From Russula earlei (taxonomy: Eukaryota; Basidiomycota; Agaricomycetes; Russulales; Russulaceae): 64,000 nucleotides of DNA. The stretch lies in the NCBI GenBank assembly GCA_025769875.1, contig JAGFNK010000203.1, positions 1 through 64,000 on the forward strand, given 5' to 3'. The notes below the pieces were generated by a model. That model was not told where the DNA came from and searched no databases. It saw only the letters and a list, made by a program, of their open reading frames with translations. Shown here piece by piece: positions 22,344-33,625 of the stretch. How positions within the stretch are numbered: the stretch's first letter is position 1; the number at the start of each line of letters is the position of its first letter. The position numbers and the translations under genes were made by a program.

Positions 22344-23922
22344 GATGCCCCCATCACTACTGGAGAAACGCATCAGTAGAATTTCAACTGGTCGCTTACC
22401 TTCCAGCAGGCTCCTCGAACTGAGCTCTAGACCTTTCGTTCACCAGGCATGTTGCGTTACGCTGTTTACTATGGTCGCCATTCACGTCGGAGCGTGCTGA
22501 AAGTTAGGTCGACGTTGTATTTCCGTCTGACCATGAACTCCGAGAGGCGTTCAGCAAACTCGAGACAGAGTACTATACCTCGCGTGGCCCCCTCGCAGAA
22601 ATATACGAGTCCCTTCGCGCGTACGGACAAGGGGCTGGTCTTGCCAGGTGTGTTTTTTGCCCGTAGTTACGTTCGCAGAAGCGAATAAAGGTCGTGAAAG
22701 CGACGCCCAAGTCGCGAGTTCAAGCAAATTTCTCCCTGATGCGTGGTCGTGCAAGGAGGGAAGCTTCGCCCTCAGTAGCAGGAAGGAAACCTATGAGGCT
22801 CTAGGTCTTCCTGGGACTAAACTGTCGACGCTCATGCCCGGGGCGCCAGACCAGCACCGTATGCCCAACGTTCTACGATCCACGTCTCCCTACCCATGTT
22901 CCAACCTCTGCCAGTGATCAAAGTCTTTCTGAATACACCGAGTATGAACGTCCGAAACCACGACTTCATCCTCCAATCGTTCACACAGTGGGATCGGTCA
23001 CGCGAAGAATCCGGTGAAGGACAGTGGGATTTCGCGTTTCACGTCTCCCATCCCGGTGCGTATGACGTACAACTGCGTGCCCTCGAAAACTTACTCGTTC
23101 GCAGACAAAGGGACGGGACCGCTTTCACCTTCCCGCGCTCAGTATTTTAAAGTGGAGCCGGTCATACATATCCTCCAAAACGTGCACGTCCCAACCTCCG
23201 CTCTACCCCCACGTCCGCATCTACGCTCAACCTCCGCGAGACGAAGAGAGCACCGCGATCTGTCCCCTGGGGAGAGAGCCACGAATGCCGACGATAACGA
23301 TGCGTTACAAGACTGGAACGAGAGGGCGAGCTCGTTGTTCGAATGGATCGGGATGGTCAACGTTGGCGCGCAGAGGTATGTTCCTCATGCCCGTTGTGCC
23401 TCGGAGGGACGGTTGCCAGAAAGAGCCATGTGGCCTTAGATTGCAAGCCAACGATCGCGTGGACCCATACGTCGCCGTTTACTCTGCGCCGGCTCCATCC
23501 GCCGTCGGCGACGTGGTGCACGTCCAGTGGCGGGGCTTCCTGACCCCCCGATTCGTACAGAGGGTGCTCGATACGGCCATGTGCGTCCGCCTTTGCCCTG
23601 TTGTGATCGAAGGAGCACTTACCCGTGTCGAACACTTCTGGCCAGGAGGCTCATGGCGGCTTCCTCGAGCATCGCCTTGATCGGTCTAACCATCCACGGA
23701 TCCACGGCGGTACCGATTCTCACACCACATCGAATGCCAAGGTTGGAAGGGGAAGACACCGCCTCGATCATCCTTGCCCCCGATGGCGATGCAATGACCA
23801 GAACGTCTGCCAGTGCTGGGGACGAGGATAGCCTCACCGGTGGCCAAACGTTGACTGGTACACAATTAGTTCGCTGGGCGGTGGTTGAGACAATAGGGAG
23901 GTGGGATTCGAGATTTGGGTGA
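22344..23922 (+). CDS. RNase P/MRP subunit p40-like protein (Rpp40)
   Basis: Probable nuclear protein subunit of RNase P/MRP, which processes pre-tRNA and pre-rRNA. Reading MPPSLLEKRISRI at 22344 and splicing gives, in order: VDVVFPSDHELREAF; LPDAWSCKEGSFALSS then KETYEALGL; VRNHDFILQSFTQWDR; SSLFEWIGMVNVGAQ; DRVDPYVAVYSAPAPS; VGDVVHVQWRGFLTP then FVQRVLD; and a final GRWDSRFG. The late block fits the Rpp40 pattern LLEWLG...Y..P.PS.V...GF..P. About six introns of 45-75 nt are needed. The one near 22650 is unclear: the candidate introns are unusually short. Identity rests on motif memory, so moderate confidence. Confidence 0.68.
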
Positions 23923-24056
23923 TCAGTCGGCGGGGGCTGTGCGGCATGGGTGGGCGTGAGAAATTGTCTTTGTCGATATTTTTTTTTGCGTCGGATTAGG
24001 AATCGCTTGGTGCTGCCGTTTTAGAGCTTCGCATCATCTTGACCTCGTACCAGCCA

Positions 24057-24121
24057 GCTCACTTTCCTTTCTCTTCAAATCCTTCCTCTCTTTCTCCATC
24101 TCTTCTTATTTTCCTCACATA
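24057..24121 (+). promoter_or_regulatory. Pyrimidine-rich leader before a strong start codon
   Basis: About 65 bases almost entirely C and T (ttcctttctcttc..., ctctctttctccatctc), ending in cacataaaaATG. CT-rich blocks just upstream of the start are typical of actively transcribed filamentous fungal genes. Confidence 0.5.
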
Positions 24122-24124
24122 AAA

Positions 24125-24973
24125 ATGGGCCGGACCTTTACCCCTGCCGTCGCCCCCACTCCTATCATCGTTGATCCTGAGGAATCCCGCGACGAATATC
24201 CTCATTATCATCTCTGGTCCTATGAGAACGCATGGGATCCCGATTCCGACGCTTTTTTCAAGGATGCGGTGTACGAGGCTCCCGTCCCTGCTCTTCCCTT
24301 GGAACCCGTGACTCCAGTCGAGAGCACCGATGGCTCTTCCCTCGACTCCAGCGGGCGCGACACCCCAGCAGATTTGCCCCCTGTTCCCGGGCAGTTCTCT
24401 ACCCCCTCAAATCAGAGCATGGAGTTCTGGCTCGAGGGCGCCGCACACGGCGGTAACGCGGCCGTTATCGACGGCCTTCCTCCACTCCCTCCCCCGCGCC
24501 GTCACTCGTCCTCCGAACTACGACGTGGCGCATCGCAGCCCCACTTCCTCTCCTCTGCAGCGTTCGAGCGTTTCTACGCCCGCCAACTCAATCGCGCGCG
24601 AGGCTCGCAGCATCCCCCTGCGTTGACGACCGACGGCGATTCCGACACGGACGCCCCCATGTCCCTACGCCCAGGCGTCAGCGTGCGCACGTCGGAGATC
24701 ACGCCGATCCTGCTGCCCTCGTCCCACCCGCGAGCGGCCCTGTCCGTTGCGTTGCAGCATCCACGCCTTGTGCGGCCCCTTACGCCACCCCCCTCAACTA
24801 TGCCGCCTGTCCCGGCCCTGTCCATGACGCCGAGTGAAGAAGAGGTGCAGCCTTCGCCCCCTCCCAGCGTATCACCAATCTACAATTGGACAACGGCCGC
24901 TCGTCCCGCACCGGAGTCGCCGACCATGCCAACTCGCATTCGCGTGACGCCGGCGCGTTGGCCAGTGTATTGA
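24125..24973 (+). CDS. Pro/Ser-rich protein of unknown function, single exon
   Basis: A 282-residue uninterrupted frame with strong G/C third-position bias and a CT-rich leader, so it is very likely a gene. I do not recognize it. The N-terminus has an acidic aromatic block (DEYPHYHLWSYENAWDPDSD). The rest is low-complexity Pro/Ser/Thr with several proline clusters (GLPPLPPPRR, LTPPPSTMPPVP, QPSPPPSVSP). A short helix-prone stretch is SAAFERFYARQLNRARGS. No signal peptide or membrane span. It could be an intrinsically disordered regulator or scaffold. Confidence 0.75.
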   Translation: MGRTFTPAVAPTPIIVDPEESRDEYPHYHLWSYENAWDPDSDAFFKDAVYEAPVPALPLEPVTPVESTDGSSLDSSGRDTPADLPPVPGQFSTPSNQSMEFWLEGAAHGGNAAVIDGLPPLPPPRRHSSSELRRGASQPHFLSSAAFERFYARQLNRARGSQHPPALTTDGDSDTDAPMSLRPGVSVRTSEITPILLPSSHPRAALSVALQHPRLVRPLTPPPSTMPPVPALSMTPSEEEVQPSPPPSVSPIYNWTTAARPAPESPTMPTRIRVTPARWPVY

Positions 24974-25679
24974 TCCAGACGTGGCATGCCCTCGGATTTC
25001 GAGGTGTGCCGATTGCGGATTAAATCCGGCACAACTCAACTTGTGTTTCATAAAATTACGTCCTTTGGATGGGATTCCTTAACTCTTCAAAACCCCATCT
25101 GCAAACCTGCTTGATCTTGTGCGCTGTTCGATACCAAAAATGGCACATTTGTGCTCGCGTTCCCGTCCGTTCGCTCTTCCTGACCTATGTCCTACTGATC
25201 ATTGCCATCCTTTGTGTAGACTGCTTGGATTATAATTACGTCGCCTTCTCCTATGCGCTATGGGCTTTACACGACAGTATCTATATGTTCAACGTTTCAT
25301 AGAACGTACTCTACCTGTTGTGGGCCGTCAGTCTCGGCCTCTGCGTTGTCTGCCATAATCAGGGTCTCAGTCAACTCGTGGGGCTAATGTTTCGCCTGAA
25401 TCTCGTAAAATATATGGTTGTAGTTTTTGATTGTCATGTTCTTATTCCACGGAATGTAGCTGTATCCCATTCTCTTATGGAGTATCATTTGTTTTCATAA
25501 AGACTTTGTGTTTGTTCTTCCTCTCGTCTCGTGGTTACACAGGGCAATAGTCGGAAAGACGAGACTCGAGGCGCGAGCCCCTTGGGGGACGACACGGGAA
25601 GAAGCACAGTCAATAAAAAATCAATAATCTCAGCTCGAACTGCGACACTTTGGTTATCTTACGGACGTATCAGTTCACG
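24974..25679. other. Intergenic, no gene seen
   Basis: T-rich 3' flank of the Pro/Ser-rich gene. Frames at 25069-25302 and 25318-25500 are hydrophobic by composition but share no motif and lack a consistent context. Confidence 0.5.
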
Positions 25680-26000
25680 AGGATAGAGACCGTCGGACAT
25701 TCTCCACGTCCGAGATGTCGATGACGTCCTTCGAGGACACCGTGCGGACGTACGTCCTGGGCGCCGTCGGGCTAGTCGGTCTCGCCGAATCCCAGCATGT
25801 CTGTCGGGACGAGGTCGTGGCCCCTTCGCCTTCGAAGAACGCGACCGTTTTTTGGGTGCCAGGCCGAGGCCGTGTTCAGGAAGCCGTGCGGGAGGGACAC
25901 GAGAGTGGGCTTGTCGGCTTGGGCCCGGCGGAGCGGTCGTAGCGGTCGTGGGTCATGCCACGCCGCGGCAGGTCGTGCGTGAGGCTTTCTCGCACGCTGC
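25680..26000 (-). pseudogene. Relic of an epoxide-hydrolase-like alpha/beta hydrolase
   Basis: Read from 26000 downward, one finds KPTLVSLPHGFLNTASAWH, the oxyanion-hole HGFP-type motif of soluble epoxide hydrolase and haloalkane dehalogenase relatives. Next comes VPTDMLGFGETD, their strand-4 motif. The continuation RTVSSKDVIDISDVENV lies in a different frame. An in-frame stop directly follows GFGETD, and the nucleophile, cap and catalytic His segments are absent. It is a fragment of a once larger gene, next to VPS28 on the opposite strand. Confidence 0.68.
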
Positions 26001-26578
26001 GGGACACCCCACCATGGTGAGATCGATTTTTTTTTTCGTCACAAACACATCGTCGCCCGGTCTTGGAGGGCGGCCATCGTGGGTGGAGTCCACTTTCGCG
26101 TCTCCTCCGGGTGCGGCTTTGAAAACGAACCGTGACTGGGTGGAGAAACCGTGCTCGCCGCGCGCCGTAGATGCCAAACGGCGGCACCGACCGTTTCGTT
26201 TTGCGATCTTCTGATACGCGCCAAAGTTGCGTGGGAAAGAAGATCGCGAGGCGCGGCATGGACAAATGGTTGCTCCACGAGCGCCGAGGTTGGCTATCGG
26301 GCATCCACAAGGCCAGGCCAGGACGTTGGCCGATTCGTCATCCCATCCATTGGTGGTGGTATATGCGTGACGTTCGGAGCATCAGATTCGGACAAGTCGT
26401 TGATGCCACAGCCGGAATGCCGCATTGGATGAGCTTGCACATAGTCTTTGTTGTGATCGAAGCGTGTTGACAAAAATGTCGAGTCGGTTGGTCGACGATG
26501 TAACGATGGCTGTGCGTAACTGGTCACGTGATCAAGGGATGTGACGGGCCTTTTGCTTGTAGATTGGATGGTGTCGCA
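26001..26578. other. Intergenic between the hydrolase relic and VPS28
   Basis: No supported gene. A T-run (tttttttttc) is at about 26028. Frames of up to 144 codons on the minus strand are Arg/Ser-rich shadows without motifs. Confidence 0.5.
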
Positions 26579-27500
26579 ATGTCAGTATCATTATCTCTGG
26601 ATGAAGAAGCCCGCCTTTACACAACCAATGCCGAACGGGAGAAATACGAATCGCTTGCAACCCTTTATGGCATTGTCGTCGCCTTGGACTATCTGGAACG
26701 CGCGTACGTTCGCGACTCGGTGACGGCGGCTGAGTGAGTCGTTGGTCTCATTCTATTACGGGCAACGCGCTGAGAACGGGACGCAAAGAGGTACTCTCCC
26801 GCTTGTACCCGCTTGCTATCGCAGTATAAGACGATGCTAAAGCTGGTCGGTGATGATGTGCCGAGTATTGAGCTGTTCATGGGTCGATACCGGGTGAGCA
26901 GTATCACTCTCACGGGTCTGTGAGCCTTCCCTCTTGCGTCTCATATCACCGCACCTCCAAAGATGGACCATCCCGCGGCGCTTCACCGCCTCAAGGTTGG
27001 CGTTCCGGCGACTGTCGAACACTCGAGCGAGGCGGGTCCGGAGACTGGAAAGTGGGTCGCTGAGACGACACAGGTCGTGCCACCCCTTTTCTCTGCGATG
27101 ACCCCAGGCTGAGCTTTTCCCCAGAGCTTTATAACCTTCATGGACGCACTAAGGCTGCGCCTGCGTGCCAAAGATCAGCTCCATCCGATGCTCCAAGAAC
27201 TTGTCACTGGTTATGCACGATTCAAAGGGAGTAAGGATTGGGAGGGGCGAAGCAAGATGGTCGGATGGTACGTCGTGCCATGCATACTTGATATCGCACA
27301 CCCATCACCCTTCAGGTTGATCACACTGAACGGGATGAAAGCCTCAGAAGAGATCACCGAGGAGCAATCGAGACAGGTAGTTACGGCTGCGCCAGTCCAA
27401 AGCACTCCTCTAATCGATTTCCTCCTAGCTGATGTTTGATGTTGATCACGCTTACGCAGAGTTTTTCAGGAGCCTCAGCAGCAAGGAGAACACCGAGTAG
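26579..27500 (+). CDS. VPS28: ESCRT-I subunit Vps28
   Basis: Core subunit of ESCRT-I, which sorts ubiquitinated cargo into multivesicular endosomes. Six exons: 26579-26733, 26791-26893, 26963-27073, 27125-27267, 27316-27376 and 27429-27500. The protein starts MSVSLSLDEEARLYTTNAER. The N-terminal core has YESLATLYGIVVALDYLERAY and RDSVTAAEYSPACTRLLSQYK, then MLKLVGDDVPSIELFM. The C-terminal four-helix domain has FITFMDALRLRLRAKDQLHP, YARFKGSKDWEGRSKMVGW and the end FDVDHAYAEFFRSL. All splice joins restore the family sequence with no defects. The length, about 214 residues, fits the family. The C-terminal domain binds ESCRT-II and -III partners. Confidence 0.95.
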
Positions 27501-28071
27501 CGTTAATCGTCCTACCTTTCTGGGAATGCTATCCTCTGTGGTAGTCTTGTATCACATCTATCACCAAAGAGTTGTTTCCATTCGCAAAGTATAAGTAGGT
27601 GTAGTAGAGACTAGCCGCATCTCGCACAAGTTGCCTGCATGTTCACGACAAACGTCTATTTTTTTTGCCGCCGTCATCGTGACAGAAAAAACGATGCACT
27701 CCCGAGGCTATCGTGGACATGCGCAGTGTGATGAATCAGATGAGTCAGACCCAAATTCAGGGCCTGCTTAAGATTAGTGGGAATCCTTTGTTTATCCACA
27801 GCGTATCTTTGCCCCAGTTTCCAACAAGTAATGTGAATCTTAAAGACATGGACAACACCTGAAGCAAGTCGTACCCTAAATGCCACCTATGATGTACGTG
27901 TACCCATCAATCTGAGTCACTTCTGGCCCAAACATTAGGGTGACCTCAACCCGCGGAATTTTCAGGGGTTCAGGGCCTGAGAGCGTGCCATGTGGCCGCT
28001 GCATGTTGCTAAAGTGGGACGATGAATAGAGCAGAGTGCAACGCCCCTCCCGCTTCTACATTTCCTCCACC
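27501..28071. other. Intergenic, no gene seen
   Basis: 3' flank of VPS28 and promoter of the next gene. A T-run lies at 27659-27666. No coding frame with resemblance. Confidence 0.5.
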
Positions 28072-29689
28072 ATGGCTTCACTGTACGGGTTCGTACAGCG
28101 ACTATATCTCGTGAGCCCATTTGTAAATTTGCATCGCACGTGCTAATACTGCCGCGTTGCAGGTGTTCAACCCTCCCGCTCCGAAGGCACCCTCGGAGTC
28201 TCCCTTGCGGTTCGGCATCCTCGGCGCAGCAAACATCGCACCAATAGCTCTCGTGCTGCCAGTAAAAAGCCATCCTGATGCAGTGGTGAAAGCCGTCGCT
28301 GCCCGGGACCAAAAGCGCGCGGACGCGTTCGCGAAGAAACATGAGATACCGAAGGCCTACGGCGGCCCTGGCGCGTATCAGAGTGCGTGCGCGATGTGTG
28401 CCTCCTATGCAGGCGTTCTAATTGCGAAATCAAGAACTCTTGGACGATCCTGAGATCGATGTGGTGTATAACCCCGTACGTTTTCCGCAAATTCAAAAAT
28501 TTCGCGGCGAAGTGATCGGAACCCTCATCACAGTTGCCCAATGGCCTCCACTATGAGTGGACTATGAAGGCACTCGCAGCTGGGAAACATGTCCTCGTGG
28601 AAAAGCCAAGCGCGGACACTGCTGAAGAGACACGCAGGATGTTTGCGTTCGCTCAAGAGAAACGTCTAACGCTCATGGAAGCATTCCACTACCGGTAGGC
28701 CACAAACACGCCTTGTCGTCTCTGTGTTCCCATCCTTTGCCGGGCAGGTTTCATCCTGCAACAGGGCGCGTGAAAGAAATCGTCGATAGCGGTGAGCTCG
28801 GAACGCCAACAAAGATCGAGGTCACTCTTGGCATCCCTAGTGGTTTCATCAAGGACACTGACTGTCGTATGGAATACGGATTGGGTGGTGGTGCCATGAT
28901 GGACTTGGGGTGTAAGTCCGATTGCACAATCTCCCACGAGTCTCACGGTACCATCCCTCGCAGGCTACGCTGTATCCATGTCGCGGTACCTAGCAGGTGC
29001 CGATCCCACGAAGGTCATCAGTGCCAAGGCAGATATCCATCCGAAGTACCCTCAGGTTGATATTGCAACGACAGCTACGCTTGCTTTTTCAGGCTCGAGA
29101 GGCAGTACTGGGCCTGCTGAGGGGTTGACCGCGACGCTCAATGCACATTTCCGCCTCCCCGCACGGTGGGGCTTCCTTCCGCAGTTACCAAAGATGTTTG
29201 TGCGTGTAAGTGGGACGCGTGGAACCGTTGAGCTGTATAACTTTCCCGGGCCCTGGATTTATCATTACATCTCCGTCGAGAGTTCAGAGCAGGAGGGTGG
29301 GCCGCTGCGGAAGCGGACCGAAAAGAGGTATGGGAACCTAGGGTGGACTACGCAAGTATCTTCCTTCTTCACACTTCCCGCATTCTGACGGAGGCATTGT
29401 GTGCGCAGATATCGGTATCAGCTGGAGGCATTCATCGACAAACTGCGCGGCCGCAATCCTGAGCATTGGTATGACGGCCAAGACTCAATTGCCAACATGC
29501 AGTGGATAGATGCAATCTATACAGAGGTCTGTTATTTCATTCCCGTCGCTTTCCATTTGGTATTTGGACGCGTCCGGAACTCCCCTCGGCATGGATTTCT
29601 TACTGATGTCCGTCCTTTCTTGTCCGTAGACTGGGCTGGGTCCCCGCCCCGCATCGATGGCCGAAGTCCCACAACCGACTGCGACGTGA
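28072..29689 (+). CDS. Gfo/Idh/MocA-family NAD(P)-dependent oxidoreductase
   Basis: Two-domain dehydrogenase related to dihydrodiol and D-xylose dehydrogenases. Eight exons. After a short lead ([18 protein letters not shown]) comes the Rossmann start [49 protein letters not shown] and the catalytic-loop signature [12 protein letters not shown] follow. The C-terminal sheet domain carries [20 protein letters not shown] and [19 protein letters not shown]. The intron after GWTT begins with gcaagt, a clean GC-AG intron; the other six are GT-AG. The last exon encodes only [10 protein letters not shown] and a few more residues. No signal peptide; probably cytosolic. The substrate cannot be named. 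Confidence 0.9.
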
Positions 29690-30048
29690 GTCTTGTCGAC
29701 CACAGGATGGTTTCCAATAGAGTGTTGTCAGGACTTCCAGAACTAGCGAATACGTTACGTTGACTACTTGGTTACTCTGCTCATACGTTCTTCTCTACGT
29801 TGTCTCTCGCATCACCCCACGGGCTGCCGTATAGTGCGTGGCTGTAGTGTCGTTGATGCTCTCCGTGATGCGCTTGTCAATTCCACACTTAACGTGCGTA
29901 CTCCAAATGGCAGGAATGTCAGTGATGGCAAGGTGGACAACCGAACATCACGACGCGCCGGCAACTGGCAACCATGATTACGTCATCGTATGTGCTTCAC
30001 GGCGTCCGAGTCGGGAGCCTCTGAAGATTACTACTCTGTACTAACACC
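29690..30048. other. Intergenic, no gene seen
   Basis: Short spacer between two plus-strand genes. Nothing recognized. Confidence 0.5.
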
Positions 30049-32655
30049 ATGGCCAGTGTGTCAAAGTCCTCGATCACTAAAGCGAGACGCCGCTTTCGAC
30101 GCAACCGCTCTTTTACGTGGCCGCGAAGGGTTTTCTTGCTCCTTCTGGCTCTTATGTTCTTTATGCTCAGGAGATATGCTAGTCGTTCAAGTTCTCCAGA
30201 TGCATTCATAGTGAAAAGCCATTTTCCTGGGTGGAAGTTCCATCCAACTTCACTCAACACCCAGGACCCGCCTCCTGAAAAACGGCAGGTTGCCCAAGAC
30301 AACTTCGGTCCACTGTATATGCTCGAGCTGGGATCTGTGAAGACGGCTTCCAACTCTTCGATCACCGCTGCTGTTCCCATTACGGAGAAGAGCGCACGGA
30401 CACTGGAGCTGACGATTGCTGACTTGCTCGAGTATCAATCGGTTATCAGAGAGGTCGTCATACTTTGTCCCGAGCTGTTGCTATCCACTGCGCGATCTTC
30501 CATTCACCACATCGTCGCGTCATATGGCCGACCGCTTTCCACGCTGTTGACTCTGCTGCCCTGCGCTCATGCGACTTGCTCCCCCGATGAGCTGATCGAA
30601 ACTGCGTTCTACGCGTCCACTGACTGGACGTTGTTCCTGGATGATTCTGGCCTTCGACGAGTGCACAAAGCCGTCCGTCCGTTGCTTCTTAACCCTCCCG
30701 CAGTGACGTTCCCCCTCGGCCTGGACGGCTTTGCCCTTCCCAATTCTGAAGCCCGCAGGGGGGTATGCCTCACTCCGTTCGCTTCTCATCGTCCTGCAGG
30801 CTTCCTCGTCCCTCCATTCGTACTACCCAGCTGCACTTTTTCGGATGCCCACTCGTTTCCGGATCTTACTCCTGACTCATGGTCTGCCCTCGGGCGCTGG
30901 GTCTCCGAGAAACGGCCCGACACGATCGGTGGCGTCATCATCAGCCGGGACTCGGTTGCTGACGATTGTTTCAAATCTAATTATTCGGAAGCCCAGAACG
31001 CTCGCACTGGGCGGCGCTTATCAACTCTCCCCATCGATGATTATCATTCACCGATATTTGGCGCAGAATTGTCATTCGCAAATGCTGGCGCTCAAAATGT
31101 TCAGGGTCGGTTTGGCATCTTCTTTCCCACCCTCGATGATCTTGCTGCATTCTCCCAAGTCGCCTGCCGCCTGGTCATTGGCGGACATCGCCTAAATGTT
31201 TTCCTTTACACAGAAACAGATCAGGACCAGTCCTTCATCTCCACAGATACGTGTACCCTACGTTACCTCTCGAGCTCCTCTGCAACCTCAGCTGTTCCAA
31301 CTAGTCTCTGCCTGGCTTTCCGATTTATCCTGACCCGTTTGATGTGCTTATCACCGTGACAGCAGAAGACATATTCACAGTTTCTCTGCTCCTTGCTATA
31401 AAAGATTCGGCGCACGCCGCATGTACAGTGATCCGGCTCCCAGGTGAAGACCTTATCTACTCGGACTGGATGGGCACCTTATCGTTTCAAGAATGGAAAA
31501 GTACACTTTGTCTATCTCGATCATGAAGCTGCTCTGACTGTAGTAGGTTGGAATGTGCCTCGCATTGATATTAGTATCATCACGAACAATCGCCCCAACT
31601 CGTTATCCCGCTTGGCACGTTCCCTGGAAAACGCTCGCTATTTCGGCGACACTCTTGATCTCCGTTTAAACATGGAGGACTCCGCGGACCTCGCCACAAA
31701 GCAGCTGGTAGGTAGTCTCAAGTGGAGACATGGTGCCACATTCGTGCATCACAGGATTACACACGGAGGTTTGCTGACTGCCGTCGTGGAGTCTTGGTAC
31801 CCACGTTCAAACGACTCTTATGGTGTGGTCTTGGAGGATGATGTGGAGGTTTCTCCTCTATTTTACGCTTGGGTGAAGCTAGCTCTTCTCCACTATAGGT
31901 AAGACACCGTCGTCGTAAATGTTGCTTCTCTCAAATATGGCGGTAATTGTAGATATGGCAACAAAAAGGACAAATCGCCGCTGCTTTTTGGTATAAGTTT
32001 GTACCAACAAAAGAACTTAGAACTCCATATTGAGGGGCGAAGGTCTTTCAATGCTCGCTGGTTATTTGACACTACAGACATGGCGCCACCAAATACGCCG
32101 TACCTCTCACAAATACCCTGCAGCTGGGGCGCAGTCTACTTCCCGGAGCATTGGCGCGAGTTCCACACCTACGTGGCTTGCCGCCTAACCGACCCATCTC
32201 TCTCCTTGAAGGAGAACATTGTTCCCAATGTTCGTTCGAGTCGGTGGCAACACTCCTGGAAGAAGTATTTCATCGAAATGATCTTTCTGCGCGGCTATAC
32301 CATGCTTTATCCCAACTATGCCAATTTTTCCTCGCTTTCGACGAATCACCTGGAACCTGGCGCCCATGTCAAGCGCCTACCACGTGATGTATTTGAAAAG
32401 AAACGCGCCCAATTCGATCTCCCGCTCATGCCGCTCCCTGACATTGATGCATCTGGATACGCCCTCGAGACAGGGTTGCTCGATTTGCCCGAGAGTGGGA
32501 TGCCCGGTTGGGATGCATTGCCCGTACTCGATCTGCATGGATCAATCGTTTCGGAGGAATTGATTGTTGACAGGGGCCAGACACGCAGACCTGAAGTATT
32601 TGGTTGCACGGACCTGCCAACACAATACGACGCACTGTCTTTGCTGTGCCTATAA
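30049..32655 (+). CDS. Large type II membrane glycosyltransferase-2-like protein
   Basis: Predicted Golgi/ER glycosyltransferase. It begins with a basic cytosolic tail (KARRRFRRNRS) and a signal anchor, RVFLLLLALMFFML (about residues 27-41). Then comes a long lumenal domain in one 1.3-kb exon. The catalytic-type part starts at VPRIDISIITNNRPNSLSRL and contains the acidic metal motif VVLEDDVEVSPLFYAW. It continues FGISLYQQKN, PCSWGAVYFPEHWREFHTYV and WKKYFIEMIFLRGYTMLYPN. Introns near 31500-31543 and 31901-31952 are clean. Near 31250-31325 the frame must change between SATSAVPTSL and PGFPIYPDPFDV, and I find no GT-AG intron of the right phase. A one-base lesion, a sequence error or an unusual intron is possible. 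The donor and acceptor sugars are unknown. Confidence 0.78.
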
Positions 32656-33625
32656 CACTGGGTCCATTCATTGTTGTTTCCCATACGGATTCTTTTTCAT
32701 TCTGTTTTCATATTCCGAGTTCCTCACGATTCCATGATGCCAATTGTATTGAGAATGGTAAAACGGTAACGAGTTGACCGCGTTGGATGCCTGGATGCTA
32801 AGCTAATTGATGGATTGATAGATTCGAGTCGTGATAGATGATGGAAGTTGCGATGCCGTGAGTGAGCTGTTTGTTGCCTGTTTGTCAGTCAGACGAACAT
32901 CGCGGATAAACTTTTATGGTCAACGCACACGTACATGTTCATGCCCGTCTACACGAGGGGGGAAAGGTGCTTGTGTACATCCCTAGTGTCAAGATAACAC
33001 GGGGCTCAAACCACAAGCTCTTACCCGGTGTCACCCTTGCTCCAGACTACACTGGACCCAAAAAGCTTTAACACAGTACCAGATCCAGTCTGGCGCCAGC
33101 GGGTGTTTTTCGCCGATAGGTAGTAGACCTTCTCGGGTGTCGCTTTCTTGACGTGATGATCTACCAGGACGTGCTCGAAGACGCTCGATCGTACGCACAG
33201 AAGCGGATCAGGCCCTACACGGGGCGTTTGGCTCCTTGCGATGTCCCTGTCACGGTGGGGGCAAGCGTATCAAAAGATGCGTTGATGATGCGGTTAATAT
33301 GCGGTGACGGAGACCGCTCTGAGTCGTGCGGGCATGCGCACGGAATGACGTTTGTTTACGCCCGTGGGGTCTGGGTGGTATTAGTTGGAGACCAGTCTTT
33401 GTGGGGTATGCATGTTGACGGGGGGGTGGGTGTCCGAGCCTTATGCCCTCTGCGTTGCGTGGGAACTTTTCAAGGTTTGTAGTTCAGATAGGGCTGGCTT
33501 CATCCTTTCGTGTAGTATGTGGTGAGCCCCGAGGGCGCATTCGGATTCCCAAAGACGTATCATTCCCGTACACGACATAAAAAGATATAGGGTATCATAT
33601 ATAGCTACAGCAACAGAAAAGAGAT
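32656..33625. other. Intergenic, no supported gene
   Basis: Two genes converge here. A 109-codon plus frame at 33153-33482 shows no family resemblance. The short stretches atggatgcctggatgc and tgatggattgatag near 32785-32822 are only simple word repeats. Confidence 0.5.

Noticed and set aside
25876..26310. 144-codon minus-strand frame
   Set aside because: Arg/Ser-rich and in a different frame from the readable hydrolase motifs it overlaps.
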